A stretch of 64,000 nt of DNA from Chryseobacterium sp. SN22 (GTDB taxonomy: Bacteria > Bacteroidota > Bacteroidia > Flavobacteriales > Weeksellaceae): NCBI RefSeq assembly GCF_008329705.1, contig NZ_VTSX01000006.1, positions 124,001 to 188,000 of the forward strand, read 5' to 3'. The position numbers and the translations under genes are program-made. Each line of letters starts with the position of its first letter. The stretch's first letter is position 1. The notes under the pieces are model-generated. The model was not told the DNA's origin and ran no database searches. It saw nothing but the letters and a program-made list of their open reading frames with translations. Of this stretch, positions 34,447-44,567 are shown in pieces.

Positions 34447-36687
34447 ATGAAAAATTTACCATCGATAGGACAGCCGCACCACCGCCTGGAAGGTGCCCTG
34501 AAAGTGACGGGCAGTGCAAAATATGCCGGTGATTACAATGTAGAAGAGCTTTTGTACGGCTATGTGGTCAACAGCAACGTGACCAAAGGGAAAATTAAAA
34601 GCATTGATACCACCGGCGTAAAAGACCTGGAAGGTATTGTAGAAATATTAACGCATGAAAACCGTCCTTCCACTGCCTGGTTTGATTTCCAGTATGCAGA
34701 CATGGATGCGCCTCCCGGCACGGTTTTTAAACCTTTAAAGGATAATGTCATCCGTTATAACGGCCAGCCGATCGCGCTTGTCATTGCCGAAACTTTTGAA
34801 ATGGCACGCTATGCTGCAGCCAAAATAAAAATAGAATATGAAACGGAAGGATTTGCCACGGAAATGGCTGCCAATCTTGAAGAAGCCAGGGATCCGAAAA
34901 AAGGCCTCGCTTCTTTACTGAAACCGCCACCGCCAAAACCTAAGGGCGATTTCGATACCGTTTATAAGGAATCTTTTGTGAAAACGGACAGCCGTTTCAG
35001 CCACGGGACAGAACATCACAATCCGATGGAGCTTTATGCTTCAACCGTCATCTACGAAGGCGAAGGCAAATTAAAAATTTACGATAAAACGCAGGGCACC
35101 ATCAATTCCCAGATGTATGTAGCCAATGTTTTCGGGCTTAAAATGAAAAATGTACAGGTGATTTCGCCGTTTGTGGGCGGAGGTTTCGGATCAGGGCTCC
35201 GGCCGCAGCATCAGCTGTTCATGGCGGTAATGGCCTCACTGCATTTAAAAAGAAACGTCAGGGTAACCCTGGACCGTGCGCAGATGTACATGATCGGCCA
35301 CCGTCCGCCGACCTTACAGCATACCAAATTCGGAGCAGATAAAAACGGAAAGGTAAACGCAATCTTTCACGAAGCCATCGGTGAAACTTCCCGGTTTGAG
35401 GACTATGTGGAGATTGTAGTCAATTGGGCGAATATGCTGTATCCTGCTGAAAATACATTACTGAAACATAAACTGGTTCCCCTGGATGTTTACAGTCCTC
35501 TGGATATGAGGGCGCCCGGCGGAAGTACCGGGATGCACGCCATTGAAGTAACGATGGATGAAATTGCTTACCAGCTGAATATCGATCCGGTAGAGTTGAG
35601 ACTGATCAATTACTCAATGGTCGACCAGAGCAGCGAGAAGGAATATTCCAGCAAAGAACTGAAGGAATGTTATCTCCGGGGTGCCAGACAATTCGGATGG
35701 GACCGGCGGAATCCGGTTCCGCGGAGCATGAAGCGGGGAAACAAACTGGTAGGTTATGGAATGGCTACCGGAATGTGGGACGCCAACCGGCTTTTAGGAA
35801 GGGCAGAAGCCATCCTTACCGCCGATGGGAAAGTAGAGGTCCAAAGTGCCGTTACCGATATCGGAACAGGAACCTTTACGGTAATGACGCAGATTGCTGC
35901 CGATCAGCTTGGCTTACCGGTGGACGAAGTTACTTTTTCTTATGCCGACAGCAAGATGGCATTTGCCCCGATCCAGGGTGGATCCTTTACCACAGCGACC
36001 GTTGGCCCGGCGGTACAGGCAGCCTGTGAAGCTTTGAATAAAAAACTGCTGAAGATTGCGAAGTCTATGGAAGGATCGGCTTTTTCTGAAGCCAAATTCA
36101 AGGATGTCCTGTTCAAAGACCGCTATATCGTCCTGAAAGACAATCCTGAAACAAAAATCGGTTATGATGAAATCATGAAGCATAATGGAGGAAAGGAAAT
36201 CCGCACCAAAAACTCAGCAATGCCCAATCCGCTGACCTATGGAAAAAAGGCGCGCGCCGTGCACAGTGCTGTTTTTGTAGAAGTGGAAATCGATGAAGAA
36301 TTGGGAGTAATTGAAGTAAAAAGAGCCTTAACTGCAGTAGCTGCCGGGAAAATCATTAATCCTAAAACGGCTGAAAGCCAGCTGTTGGGAGGAATGATCT
36401 GGGGAATCAGCAAAGCGCTTCACGAAGAAACCATTACCGACCACAGGCTCGGCAAATATATGAATGATGACCTGGCAGAATACCACATTCCTGTGCATGC
36501 AGATATTCATGATTTACAGGTACTGTTCGTTGAGGAAGATGATAAATTCGTAAATGATCTCGGTGTAAAAGGAGTTGGGGAAATCGGTGGAGTAGGAATG
36601 CCGCCGGCCATTACCAATGCGGTTTACCATGCTACCGGAAAAAGAATTTATGACCTGCCGATCCATTTCGATTATCTGCTGGAATAA
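34447..36687 (+). CDS. paoC: Molybdopterin subunit of a PaoABC-type aldehyde oxidoreductase
   Basis: A 746-residue large subunit. Domain order: hinge segment LEGALKVTGSAKYAGDY at the start, SPFVGGGFGSGLRPQHQL cofactor loop (about 240-257), DMRAPGGSTGMHAIE, SAVTDIGTGTFTVMTQIAAD, and GVKGVGEIGGVGMPPAITNAV near the end with the catalytic glutamate. This enzyme class oxidises aromatic and other aldehydes using cytidine-dinucleotide cofactor, in line with mocA and xdhC nearby. The physiological substrate is not evident. Confidence 0.92.
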   Translation: MKNLPSIGQPHHRLEGALKVTGSAKYAGDYNVEELLYGYVVNSNVTKGKIKSIDTTGVKDLEGIVEILTHENRPSTAWFDFQYADMDAPPGTVFKPLKDNVIRYNGQPIALVIAETFEMARYAAAKIKIEYETEGFATEMAANLEEARDPKKGLASLLKPPPPKPKGDFDTVYKESFVKTDSRFSHGTEHHNPMELYASTVIYEGEGKLKIYDKTQGTINSQMYVANVFGLKMKNVQVISPFVGGGFGSGLRPQHQLFMAVMASLHLKRNVRVTLDRAQMYMIGHRPPTLQHTKFGADKNGKVNAIFHEAIGETSRFEDYVEIVVNWANMLYPAENTLLKHKLVPLDVYSPLDMRAPGGSTGMHAIEVTMDEIAYQLNIDPVELRLINYSMVDQSSEKEYSSKELKECYLRGARQFGWDRRNPVPRSMKRGNKLVGYGMATGMWDANRLLGRAEAILTADGKVEVQSAVTDIGTGTFTVMTQIAADQLGLPVDEVTFSYADSKMAFAPIQGGSFTTATVGPAVQAACEALNKKLLKIAKSMEGSAFSEAKFKDVLFKDRYIVLKDNPETKIGYDEIMKHNGGKEIRTKNSAMPNPLTYGKKARAVHSAVFVEVEIDEELGVIEVKRALTAVAAGKIINPKTAESQLLGGMIWGISKALHEETITDHRLGKYMNDDLAEYHIPVHADIHDLQVLFVEEDDKFVNDLGVKGVGEIGGVGMPPAITNAVYHATGKRIYDLPIHFDYLLE

Positions 36688-36713
36688 TCTTTTCAAAATA
36701 AAAAGATCAATAG

Positions 36714-36737
36714 AAACGGGCTTCGGCCCGTTTTTTT
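36714..36737 (+). terminator. Terminator of the paoABC operon
   Basis: Perfect stem AAACGGGC / GCCCGTTT with a TTCG tetraloop (36714-36733), then a T-tract to 36737. Confidence 0.93.
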
Positions 36738-36739
36738 AT

Positions 36740-37375
36740 AACGACTAACCAAAAAGCTTCCTACGGATCGCACGGATTTTCACAGATGATAGCTTTGTTT
36801 TAACACGTAAGTCACATCGGATTTAATTTTCTGGTGGCTGAGCGCAGTCGAAGCCGGCACATTTTTGAACATAAATAAAATCAAGATTTATTTTAAGCTG
36901 TATGATTAAAAGTCTGCTGCGAATTACACAGAATTTCACGGATGATGGATGGCGTGGCTACGAGTAATCTCAGCCACCGGGATTTTGGTTAGATCAGAAA
37001 GTATCAATAATTCTACAATAATTTAAAGTCTCATTTGTCACTGGCTGCGTTGAATCCACGATTTATGAAGGAAATCTGAACATAATTTTAATAAATAGCA
37101 TGGAAAGATTCGTATTTGGATTTCTTCAAATCACAATAGAAATCTTCTATGGCTTACCAGATTTCTCAGATGATGATGTGGCTCCGGCTCCGCTCAGCCG
37201 TTGGAATGGGTTTAAGTCAGGAAGTACAAAAATCTCTGATTTGACGCATCGTTTATTTATATTACAAAGAGAATTCGCAAACCTTTTTAAGGTTTTAAAT
37301 TTTTATGTGCTTATTCAGTTCGAGCATTTCACTTTAATAAACAGCATTAATATCTTTGTCCGCTCTTACGGTTAA
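36740..37375. repeat. Intergenic repeat island 3
   Basis: A gap of about 700 bases without a supported gene. It contains a CGCACGGATTTTCACAGATGAT element (36772-36790 region), GTGGCTGAGCGC...GAAGCC and GTGGCTACGAG...CTCAGCCAC hairpins (about 36828 and 36951), a GGCTCCGCTCAGCC half-site (about 37183), and, inverted, the AAAAATCTCTGATTT and GTTTATTTATATTA blocks of islands 1, 2 and 4. An open frame at 37100-37375 is made of these repeats. Confidence 0.65.
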
Positions 37376-37394
37376 ATAGAAGCGCAACAATATC

Positions 37395-38534
37395 TTATCC
37401 TTCCCTGAACTGTGCCACCAATTCCGAAATTCTCCTTACCACAACGTCAATTTCCTCCTTCGTATTATCTTTTCCCAGACTGAACCGGATGGAGCATAAA
37501 GCATCTTCATCGCTTAATCCCAGTCCTTTCAGCACATGCGACGGCTCAGTAGTGACCGACGAACAGGCCGATCCGCTGGATACCGAAATATGCTGCAAAG
37601 CCATAATTAACAGTTCTGAAAATACATTTTTAAATATCATGTTCGAGGTATTGAAAATCCGGTGTTCAACAGAGCCGTTCACAGCAGTCCCCTCGATTTT
37701 CAGCAATCTACTTTCCAGATCATCGCGGAGGATTCCTACATAAGCGGTGTTGCGATCCATATTTTCTTTCGCGATCTCACAGGCTTTGGCCATCCCGATG
37801 ATTCCCGGGACATTCAGTGTGCCGCTCCGCCTGTTTTTCTGCTGCCCCCCACCGGTAATCTGAGGCTCCAGATATTTTTTGACGCTCCTGGAAATATAAA
37901 GGGCACCCACTCCTTTTGGTCCGTAAAATTTATGCGCTGAAAAAGCCATCATATCAATGCCCAGCTCCTGAACATTCACCGGGATTTTACCTACGGCCTG
38001 GGTAGCATCGCACAGCAGGAAAGCCCCTTTTGCATGAACCAATTCGCTGATTCTTTTGATATCTTGGATCGTTCCGGTCTCGTTATTCACCAGCATGATG
38101 CTTACCAGAAGGGTTTTATCCGTAATCGCTTCTTCCAGGAGCTCCGGATCCACCAATCCGTCGTCTTGAACGGGAAGGATGGAGCAGGCTGAATTATTTT
38201 TACCGGTATGATCCTTTATCGTATCCAGAACAGCTTTATGTTCAGCAGATAAAGTGATCAGATGATTCCTTTCGCCGTTTGAAATTCCCCGTACAGCCAG
38301 ATTAATAGATTCCGTAGCTCCTGAGGTAAACACCACTTCATCCGGCCGGCTTCCGATAAGGTCTGCTACCTGCCAGTAGGCGTGATCAAGCGATTCATTT
38401 ACCGTAAGTCCTGCCAGATGGCTGCTGCCGGGATTTTGATAGTGTTCCGTAAAAAAGGGAAGCATGGCCTGCAATACATTTTCGTCAAGCCTGGTGGTCG
38501 CATTATGGTCAAAATAAATGTTTTGGGAAATCAT
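37395..38534 (-). CDS. Cysteine desulfurase (NifS/IscS family)
   Basis: A 379-residue PLP enzyme that removes sulfur from cysteine as a persulfide. Family features: YFDHNATTRLDENV (7-20), EVVFTSGATESINLA, the PLP lysine in AFSAHKFYGPKGVGAL (about 195-210), and the persulfide cysteine in SVSSGSACSSVTTEPSH (about 320). The short loop around that cysteine is of the IscS/NifS type. No iscU or other cluster-assembly gene is beside it; lying next to the molybdenum block it may feed MoeB, FdhD or XdhC sulfur transfer, which is inference. Confidence 0.9.
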   Translation of the reverse strand: MISQNIYFDHNATTRLDENVLQAMLPFFTEHYQNPGSSHLAGLTVNESLDHAYWQVADLIGSRPDEVVFTSGATESINLAVRGISNGERNHLITLSAEHKAVLDTIKDHTGKNNSACSILPVQDDGLVDPELLEEAITDKTLLVSIMLVNNETGTIQDIKRISELVHAKGAFLLCDATQAVGKIPVNVQELGIDMMAFSAHKFYGPKGVGALYISRSVKKYLEPQITGGGQQKNRRSGTLNVPGIIGMAKACEIAKENMDRNTAYVGILRDDLESRLLKIEGTAVNGSVEHRIFNTSNMIFKNVFSELLIMALQHISVSSGSACSSVTTEPSHVLKGLGLSDEDALCSIRFSLGKDNTKEEIDVVVRRISELVAQFREG

Positions 38535-38973
38535 ATCAATTGAGGGAATATTGAATTCATCAACTATAAATTTACAAAATCCTTTTGAAAACAGCCGGTT
38601 AAAAATAGGCCGGTTTTATTTGCATGTATACAATTGCGGTTTACTGCTGAAATTCAGTTACAGTCCTGACTGTAAAATCCATATACCGGGCCTTTAAATA
38701 CCGCAGTGTCGAGGCCGGCTCTTTAGATATATCTGATTAGATAATGTATTTTATGGCAAATAAACTTACCTTTTTCCGCACCCCTTCTGTATTTCCAGCA
38801 GGTCCCTGATAAAAATATTTTCATCCATTAGGTTCTTTTCATTATAAAATCACCCAACAACTACCATATCACTACCATATTTCACCGGGTTTTGATTACG
38901 ATCAATAAGATTGTTGAGCTTTCTCTCTATCTTCGGATGAGAATAGGTAATACACCACCAAATAGCAAAAACA
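38535..38973. other. Divergent gap, nothing recognised
   Basis: About 440 bases between the cysteine desulfurase and cyanophycinase starts. It must hold both promoters, but no full consensus pair or hairpin was found. Confidence 0.4.
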
Positions 38974-39828
38974 ATGAATCCAAAAGGAAAATTACTCATT
39001 ATCGGCGGTAATGAAGACAAAAAAGGAAACCAGGTTTCCATTGAAGAGGATAATAAGAATTTTTCACCTTATCAGATCCTTAAACTTCTCGTTGATCATC
39101 ATGATGACCGTATAGAAGTCATCACATCTGCCAGTTCAGAGCCGGAAAGTATGCGCGAAAGCTATGCAAAGACCTTTGCAGAAACAGGCTATACCAATAT
39201 AGGCTATATCCATCTTTCCAGAGAAAATGCCGGGAAATATTATGACCGGATAGCAGCGGCAAAAACCGTATTTTTTACCGGAGGAGATCAGAACAGGATC
39301 TGTAAGGAAATTAAAGAAACTCCTATTATGGCACTGCTGATCGAAAAATACGTCCGTGAACAGGGCTTTATGATTGCCGGAACAAGTGCCGGAGCCATGT
39401 GCATGCCTCAACACATCATTTGTGATGCGCTGGATGAAGAAGCGATACTGGAAAACGATCTTACCCTGGGGTCCGGCCTTGGTCTCTTAAAAAACTGTAT
39501 CGTAGATACCCATTTTATGAACCGGGGAAGGATCGGAAGGCTTGCCCACGCTGTAACCATGCAGAGGGATTGTCTGGGGATCGGGCTGGGTGAAGACACT
39601 GCGCTGCTGATTGAAAACGGAAACCACGCCGTCTGCAAAGGGTCGGGGATGGCGGTTGTACTGAACCCGCGAAACATCCAGCATACCAATTGCGGATCAG
39701 TTGAAAAAGGCTATCCGGTATTTATCGATAACCTGATTATGAGTATGGTCACAGATGGCTGCAGGATCGATTTATCTTCGGGACAGCTTGAAAATATGGA
39801 GGCACTGAAAAACAATTGCGGACAGTGA
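38974..39828 (+). CDS. cphB: Cyanophycinase (S51-type peptidase)
   Basis: A 284-residue cytosolic serine peptidase that breaks the polymer cyanophycin into beta-Asp-Arg dipeptides. Features are LLIIGGNEDKKG (7-18), VFFTGGDQNRI (about 98-108), the nucleophile serine in AGTSAGAMCMP (about 136-146), and DTHFMNRGRIGRLAHA with conserved histidine and arginines. The length matches the family. No cyanophycin synthetase is present in this window. Confidence 0.9.
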   Translation: MNPKGKLLIIGGNEDKKGNQVSIEEDNKNFSPYQILKLLVDHHDDRIEVITSASSEPESMRESYAKTFAETGYTNIGYIHLSRENAGKYYDRIAAAKTVFFTGGDQNRICKEIKETPIMALLIEKYVREQGFMIAGTSAGAMCMPQHIICDALDEEAILENDLTLGSGLGLLKNCIVDTHFMNRGRIGRLAHAVTMQRDCLGIGLGEDTALLIENGNHAVCKGSGMAVVLNPRNIQHTNCGSVEKGYPVFIDNLIMSMVTDGCRIDLSSGQLENMEALKNNCGQ

Positions 39829-39951
39829 TTCCGGTTCCTGATTTTTTGTAAGCAGAGTAATCTGCCTGATCAGTGATCCGGCTGGGTATATTTGTGATTG
39901 CGGTCATGAAATGATTTGCGTTAAATCCCTTTTTTTGCGGGAAAATAGAAG

Positions 39952-40401
39952 ATGAAAACTTTATTATTATTTTTTATGGTTTGCGGGAAAATATTAACGG
40001 CTCAGCTGCTGACCGTTAATAACCTCCGGCATCTGACATCGGGTTCTCTGCAGAATCTGGATACCAAGCTGGCAGAACATTTTAATCTGGAAAGAAACAA
40101 AGATATGGAAGACCCGGACAACCGGGTATATGCCGTTGCGGACCGGGAGGTCAGCCGTTTTAAAGTACTTACCGTATTTATAAACGCCCGGAATTGCCTG
40201 GCAATTTCCCTGGTTACCCATGATCAGGAAGAAGTATACCGGTTTCATCAGGATCTGCTGAAAGAAGGCTTTGCAATGCGCGAATATAAAGACAGTTACG
40301 GGAATTCCGGTAAAAACTATACCAAAGAACAGATTATAGTTACCATCAAGGATACGGTTACTGATATTCCTGCTCAACAGATAATCTGGAGATGCCGTTA
40401 A
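39952..40401 (+). CDS. Secreted hypothetical protein
   Basis: A 149-residue protein with a short signal peptide (MKTLLLFFMVCGKILTAQ), so exported. The mature part is mixed alpha/beta, about 130 residues, with aromatic-charged repeats (FHQDLLKEGFAMREYKDSYG) and no motif I recognise. It stands alone between cyanophycinase and the Crp-family gene. Function unknown. Confidence 0.6.
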   Translation: MKTLLLFFMVCGKILTAQLLTVNNLRHLTSGSLQNLDTKLAEHFNLERNKDMEDPDNRVYAVADREVSRFKVLTVFINARNCLAISLVTHDQEEVYRFHQDLLKEGFAMREYKDSYGNSGKNYTKEQIIVTIKDTVTDIPAQQIIWRCR

Positions 40402-40637
40402 ACCCGGCCGGAATACTTTTCAATCTATTTATTTCAGCAGTGGTAAAACCACTGAATTAACTTATAATCAATATGTTTTGCAAATCAGGCTCTGCATGCA
40501 GATCACGGAATGAAAGATGACGATGGCGTTATTTTTTTATAATATTCCTGCACACGTTTAGTTTGGTTCAAAATTTAATGATTATGATTGGCTTTTTATT
40601 CTTAATACTATTAATTTGCTTGCATAAGCATGAAATA

Positions 40638-40664
40638 TTAGGTATTTTTTTTAATTTTACCTAA
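40638..40664 (+). promoter_or_regulatory. Inverted repeat before the Crp-family gene
   Basis: Perfect arms TTAGGTA (40638-40644) and TACCTAA (40658-40664), with centres 20 bases apart, about two helical turns, 21 bases before the ATG. This is a good shape for an autoregulatory operator. Confidence 0.45.
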
Positions 40665-40685
40665 AAATACAACAATAATCACTGT

Positions 40686-41282
40686 ATGATTATATCTGAA
40701 GAAATTTTATTTGAACAAGGAGCAGTTCTGCAGGATTTTGCGCAGGATGAACTTATTTTTAAAGAGGGCGGTCTGTCACAGTATTATTTTCAGATACGGA
40801 CGGGCGTAGTAAAGCTGAATAATTTTTTTGAAGACGGTAAAGAATTCGTTCACGGTTTCCCGTACGAAGGCCATTGTTTTGGCGAGACTTATCTGCTTAC
40901 CGATAAACGGTATGCTGTAAATGCCATTGCTGTTACAGATTGTAAGGTATTTAAACTGGATAAAAAAAAATATCTTAATCTGATTCATCAGCAGCCGCAG
41001 ATTTTTTTTAAAGTCAGCCGGTACAGCGCAGAACGTCTGCATTTCCGCTACGTAATTTCTTCTTTCCTGGCCATTCTCGATCCGCAGATTAGGATCCAGA
41101 AGCTTCTTGACCATCTGAAAAGCTATTTCGGCTATAACGAAAAATACAGCTTCCTGGTTCCTTTCACCAGATATCAGCTGGCGTCCCTTACCGGAATGCG
41201 GGTGGAAACCCTTATCCGTACGGTAAAGAAAATGGAAAAATTAAATATCCTCAGAATTGATAATACCAAGATTTATTATTAA
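40686..41282 (+). CDS. Crp/Fnr-family transcriptional regulator
   Basis: A 198-residue regulator. The N-terminal cyclic-nucleotide-like beta-barrel covers about 10-110 (FKEGGLSQYYFQIRTGVVKLN, CFGETYLL). The C-terminal winged helix includes TRYQLASLTGMRVETLIRTV (about 160-179). No Fnr-type cysteine cluster is seen, so it is not an iron-sulfur sensor. Ligand and targets are unknown; a perfect dyad just upstream suggests autoregulation. Confidence 0.85.
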   Translation: MIISEEILFEQGAVLQDFAQDELIFKEGGLSQYYFQIRTGVVKLNNFFEDGKEFVHGFPYEGHCFGETYLLTDKRYAVNAIAVTDCKVFKLDKKKYLNLIHQQPQIFFKVSRYSAERLHFRYVISSFLAILDPQIRIQKLLDHLKSYFGYNEKYSFLVPFTRYQLASLTGMRVETLIRTVKKMEKLNILRIDNTKIYY

Positions 41283-41565
41283 AAATAATAGATAAAGATA
41301 TGTCCTTATTCCATTCAAATATCAATAAACGGTTAGGCAAATTGGATAGTAAATCAATTTTTTACAAAGAATCCCTCCATAAATACATCTCATCAGTCAA
41401 CTTTCAGGCATCGTAGTTTTTATCAGTTCCATCGTTTGAAAATCAACCATTTAGAATCTTCTGGTTAATTAATGAATATCGTAAATAATATAAGTTTTTT
41501 ATAATATTTGATCAGCTTAAACGAATAATTTCTGATAAATAGATATCTTTTACTGAAATTAATTA
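41283..41565. other. Gap before the ilv promoter
   Basis: A+T-rich and without a supported gene or hairpin up to the ilv -7 element. Confidence 0.4.
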
Positions 41566-41573
41566 TACATTTG
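41566..41573 (+). promoter_or_regulatory. -7 promoter element of the ilv operon (TACATTTG)
   Basis: Full match to TAnnTTTG. The expected -33 TTTG is only approximated by TTTTA at 41548-41552. The leader peptide begins 18 bases later, leaving a very short untranslated leader. Confidence 0.65.
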
Positions 41574-41590
41574 TACCATTAAATAAAAAA

Positions 41591-41662
41591 ATGAACAACT
41601 CAATTATCATTATTGTCATTTCTATTATTATCGGACTGCCGGTGATGAGTAATGGCTCGTGA
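41591..41662 (+). CDS. Ile/Val-rich leader peptide of the ilv attenuator
   Basis: A 23-codon frame starting MNNSIIIIVISIII and ending in TGA: eight isoleucine codons within ten residues, plus two valines and one leucine, exactly the products of the downstream operon. A strong terminator follows 24 bases after the stop. It is too short for a functional protein; a ribosome stalling on the Ile codons would leave 41644-41655 free to block the terminator. This fits ribosome-mediated attenuation of branched-chain amino-acid genes. Confidence 0.88.
   Translation: MNNSIIIIVISIIIGLPVMSNGS
41644..41655 (+). promoter_or_regulatory. Antiterminator segment of the ilv leader
   Basis: GATGAGTAATGG, inside the last codons of the leader peptide, is complementary (one bulged T) to CCATTCTCATC at 41690-41700, the upstream arm of the terminator. 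The two structures exclude each other. Confidence 0.7.
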
Positions 41663-41686
41663 TAATTTGTTCAAACCAGATAACAC

Positions 41687-41719
41687 AAACCATTCTCATC
41701 ATGAGAATGGTTTTTTTTT
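41687..41719 (+). terminator. ilv attenuator terminator
   Basis: Perfect 12-bp stem AAACCATTCTCA / TGAGAATGGTTT (41687-41698 and 41702-41713), loop TCA, T-tract to 41719. The operon starts 40 bases later. Confidence 0.92.
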
Positions 41720-41759
41720 ATTCCTGAATTCTAAAATATAATATAAAAAACAGTACAGT

Positions 41760-42662
41760 ATGTATTACAATGATGACAGTGTTCTCTTTTTCGATGGAGC
41801 GTATATGAAAGCAAAAGACGCAAAAACCGATTTATACGGGCAGTCCTTACATTATGGCTATGCGGTGTTTGAAGGGATTAAATCTTATAAAACCGCAGAG
41901 GGAGCCAGGATTTTCAAAGCAGAAGAACATTATGACCGGTTGAGGAGATCTGCGGAAGCGATGATGATACCGTTCAGTTATTCTACGGAAGCGATGGTAG
42001 AGGCAACCTACAAACTTCTGGAAATGAATAAGCTGGAGAATGCCTATATCCGTCCCATTGTCATCTGTTCACCGAATATGGCGCTTTCAAAAGGCCGGAA
42101 AAGCTACCTCGTCATCGAAGCCTGGAACTGGGACAACGGTTATCTGGCCAACAAAATGAGGATCATGACGTCTTCCTTCCAACGTCCGAATCCCAAAGCA
42201 TTTAAAGTAGAGGCTAAAGTAAGCGGTCATTATGTAAATTCTATTCTGGCCTGCCAGGAAGCCAAAGACAAAGGCTTTGATGAAGCCCTGGTTTTGGATG
42301 AAAACGGAAATGTAGCGGAAAGTTCCGGCGCCAATGTTTTCTTTGAAAAAGACGGTACGCTTTTTACGCCGGCCAAAGGAAATATCCTTCCCGGCATCAC
42401 CCGGGCTACTGTCCTGCAGATCTGTCAGGAACTGGGAATTCCCACCGAGGAAAAATTCTTTACACCGGAAGAAATGCAGGGGGCCGATGCCGGATTTTTT
42501 TGCGGAACTGCCGCCGAGATCGTTGCCCTGGACTCTCTCGACGATATTCCTTTCAGGCTGGATTGGGAAAACAGCCTTTCGTCAAAAGTACAGCGGGCTT
42601 ACCGACATCTGGTGCTTGAAGAAGATTATACTTACCTGAAAACCCAACCGCAATATGTGTAA
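41760..42662 (+). CDS. ilvE: Branched-chain amino acid aminotransferase IlvE
   Basis: A 300-residue fold-type IV PLP enzyme making valine, leucine and isoleucine from their keto acids. Evidence: [18 protein letters not shown] (about 26-43), the PLP-lysine region [18 protein letters not shown] (about 153-170), [20 protein letters not shown] and [12 protein letters not shown]. It is first in the operon, right after the attenuator, and overlaps ilvD by 8 bases. Confidence 0.94.
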   Translation: MYYNDDSVLFFDGAYMKAKDAKTDLYGQSLHYGYAVFEGIKSYKTAEGARIFKAEEHYDRLRRSAEAMMIPFSYSTEAMVEATYKLLEMNKLENAYIRPIVICSPNMALSKGRKSYLVIEAWNWDNGYLANKMRIMTSSFQRPNPKAFKVEAKVSGHYVNSILACQEAKDKGFDEALVLDENGNVAESSGANVFFEKDGTLFTPAKGNILPGITRATVLQICQELGIPTEEKFFTPEEMQGADAGFFCGTAAEIVALDSLDDIPFRLDWENSLSSKVQRAYRHLVLEEDYTYLKTQPQYV

Positions 42663-44340
42663 TACAGAACTGAACAAATACTCAAGAACCCTGACGAAAG
42701 ATCCGACGCAGCCTGCCACCCAGGCCATGTTCTACGGAATCGGCTTTCAGAAAGAAGATTTTGATAAGGCGCAGATCGGGATCGCCAGCATGGGGTACGA
42801 CGGAAATACCTGCAATATGCACCTTAACAGACTTGCCGAAATGGTAAAGGCAGGCGTTAAAGATCAGGATCTGGTGGGGTTGATGTTTCATACCATCGGG
42901 ATCAGCGATGGGATGACCAACGGAACGGATGGGATGCGGTATTCTCTGGTAAGCCGCGACATCATTGCCGATTCTATTGAAACCGTTTGCGCAGGACAGT
43001 ATTATGACGGGCTGATCACAGTGCCCGGCTGCGACAAAAACATGCCGGGTTCCCTGATCGCTATGGCCAGGCTGGACCGTCCTTCCATCATGGTCTATGG
43101 CGGCAGCATCGCTCCGGGCCATTACAAAGGCGAGGATCTGAATATCGTTTCCGCTTTTGAAGCATTGGGAAATAAAATTGCCGGCAGGATCTCCGAAGAG
43201 GATTTTCAGGGCGTGATCCGGAATTCCTGTCCGAGTGCCGGGGCTTGCGGAGGAATGTATACGGCCAATACCATGGCTTCTGCCATTGAAGCGTTGGGGA
43301 TGAGCCTCCCGTATTCTTCATCATATCCTGCCCTGAGCCGGGAGAAAAAAGAAGAATGCCGTTTTGCCGGGCATTACATAAAAATCCTGCTGGAAAAAGA
43401 CATCAAGCCATCGGATATTATGACCCCGAAAGCCTTTGAAAATGCCCTCCGGCTGATCATGATCTTAGGCGGCAGCACCAATGCCGTACTCCATTTTATC
43501 GCCATTGCCAAAGCGGTCGGATATGACCTTACCCTGGACGATTTTCAGCGGATCAGTGACAAAACACCGTTCCTGGCCGATCTGAAGCCTAGCGGAAAAT
43601 ACCTGATGGAAGACCTACATCACGTTGGCGGTGTCCCGGCGGTGATGAAATACCTGTTGGATCTGGGACTTCTTCACGGCGACTGCCTTACGGTCACCGG
43701 TAAAACAGTGGCGGAAAACCTGGATCCTGTAACGTCGATCATCGACAGGGAACAGAACATTATCCGGGATATTAAAAATCCGATCAAGGAGACCGGGCAT
43801 ATCCGGATCATGTACGGAAACCTGGCCGAAAAAGGTTCGGTGGCGAAAATTACCGGAAAAGAAGGAAGTTACTTCCGGGGAACAGCAATTGTGTTTGATG
43901 GTGAAAAAGAATTCATCAAAGGAATCGAAAACGGTAAAATCCGGGAAGGAAATGTAGTGGTCATTAAAAACGAAGGTCCGAAAGGAGCGCCCGGAATGCC
44001 GGAAATGCTGAAGCCGACCTCTGCACTGATGGGCACCGGGTTGGGAAAAAAGGTAGCCCTGATTACAGACGGCCGCTTTTCAGGAGGGACCCACGGTTTT
44101 GTCGTGGGACACATCACCCCCGAAGCCTTCTGCGGCGGACTGATCGGACTGATTGAGGACGGTGATATCATTGAGCTTGATGCTGAGAAAAACACCATCA
44201 ACGCGCTGTTGTCTGAGGAGGAGGTTGCCTGGAGAAAAGCAGAATTTCAGCAGCCGGATTACAAAGTGAAAAAAGGAATCCTTTACAAATACGCAAAATC
44301 GGTAGCAGATGCCTCGCAGGGCTGCGTTACGGATTTGTAA
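42655..44340 (+). CDS. ilvD: Dihydroxy-acid dehydratase IlvD
   Basis: A 561-residue iron-sulfur enzyme converting dihydroxy acids to keto acids in valine and isoleucine synthesis. Cluster and metal motifs: [18 protein letters not shown] (about 122-139) and [21 protein letters not shown] (about 190-210), with the C-terminal [20 protein letters not shown]. The length is standard. A 227-base gap before ilvB could hold an internal promoter, but I see only an imperfect GGGAG...CTCCC hairpin at 44369-44396. Confidence 0.95.
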   Translation: MCNTELNKYSRTLTKDPTQPATQAMFYGIGFQKEDFDKAQIGIASMGYDGNTCNMHLNRLAEMVKAGVKDQDLVGLMFHTIGISDGMTNGTDGMRYSLVSRDIIADSIETVCAGQYYDGLITVPGCDKNMPGSLIAMARLDRPSIMVYGGSIAPGHYKGEDLNIVSAFEALGNKIAGRISEEDFQGVIRNSCPSAGACGGMYTANTMASAIEALGMSLPYSSSYPALSREKKEECRFAGHYIKILLEKDIKPSDIMTPKAFENALRLIMILGGSTNAVLHFIAIAKAVGYDLTLDDFQRISDKTPFLADLKPSGKYLMEDLHHVGGVPAVMKYLLDLGLLHGDCLTVTGKTVAENLDPVTSIIDREQNIIRDIKNPIKETGHIRIMYGNLAEKGSVAKITGKEGSYFRGTAIVFDGEKEFIKGIENGKIREGNVVVIKNEGPKGAPGMPEMLKPTSALMGTGLGKKVALITDGRFSGGTHGFVVGHITPEAFCGGLIGLIEDGDIIELDAEKNTINALLSEEEVAWRKAEFQQPDYKVKKGILYKYAKSVADASQGCVTDL

Positions 44341-44567
44341 ATTTTAAGAATGAGGTTAGGCTAAAAGAGGGAGCCGGTATGCCGGAAGTTTCTCCCTGTC
44401 ATCCCCTCTATACTTTTTTTTAATAAAATCCAGGAAAAACAGCGAAGTATTGTTTTTAACTTTTAAATGGAATACCTGGATTTACCTTAAAAATCAACAG
44501 CCAGATCAGATCAGCTTTCGTCAGCCTCTGGGATGGCCTGACTATTTACAGTTTAAAACAACAAAAA

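Noticed and set aside
37100..37375. 91-codon frame in repeat island 3
   Set aside because: Made of dispersed repeat blocks; no start context or family signal.
44369..44396. GGGAG-CCGG-TATG-CCGG-CTCCC hairpin between ilvD and ilvB
   Set aside because: Imperfect, with a bulge and no adjacent T-tract; not enough to call a terminator or attenuator.
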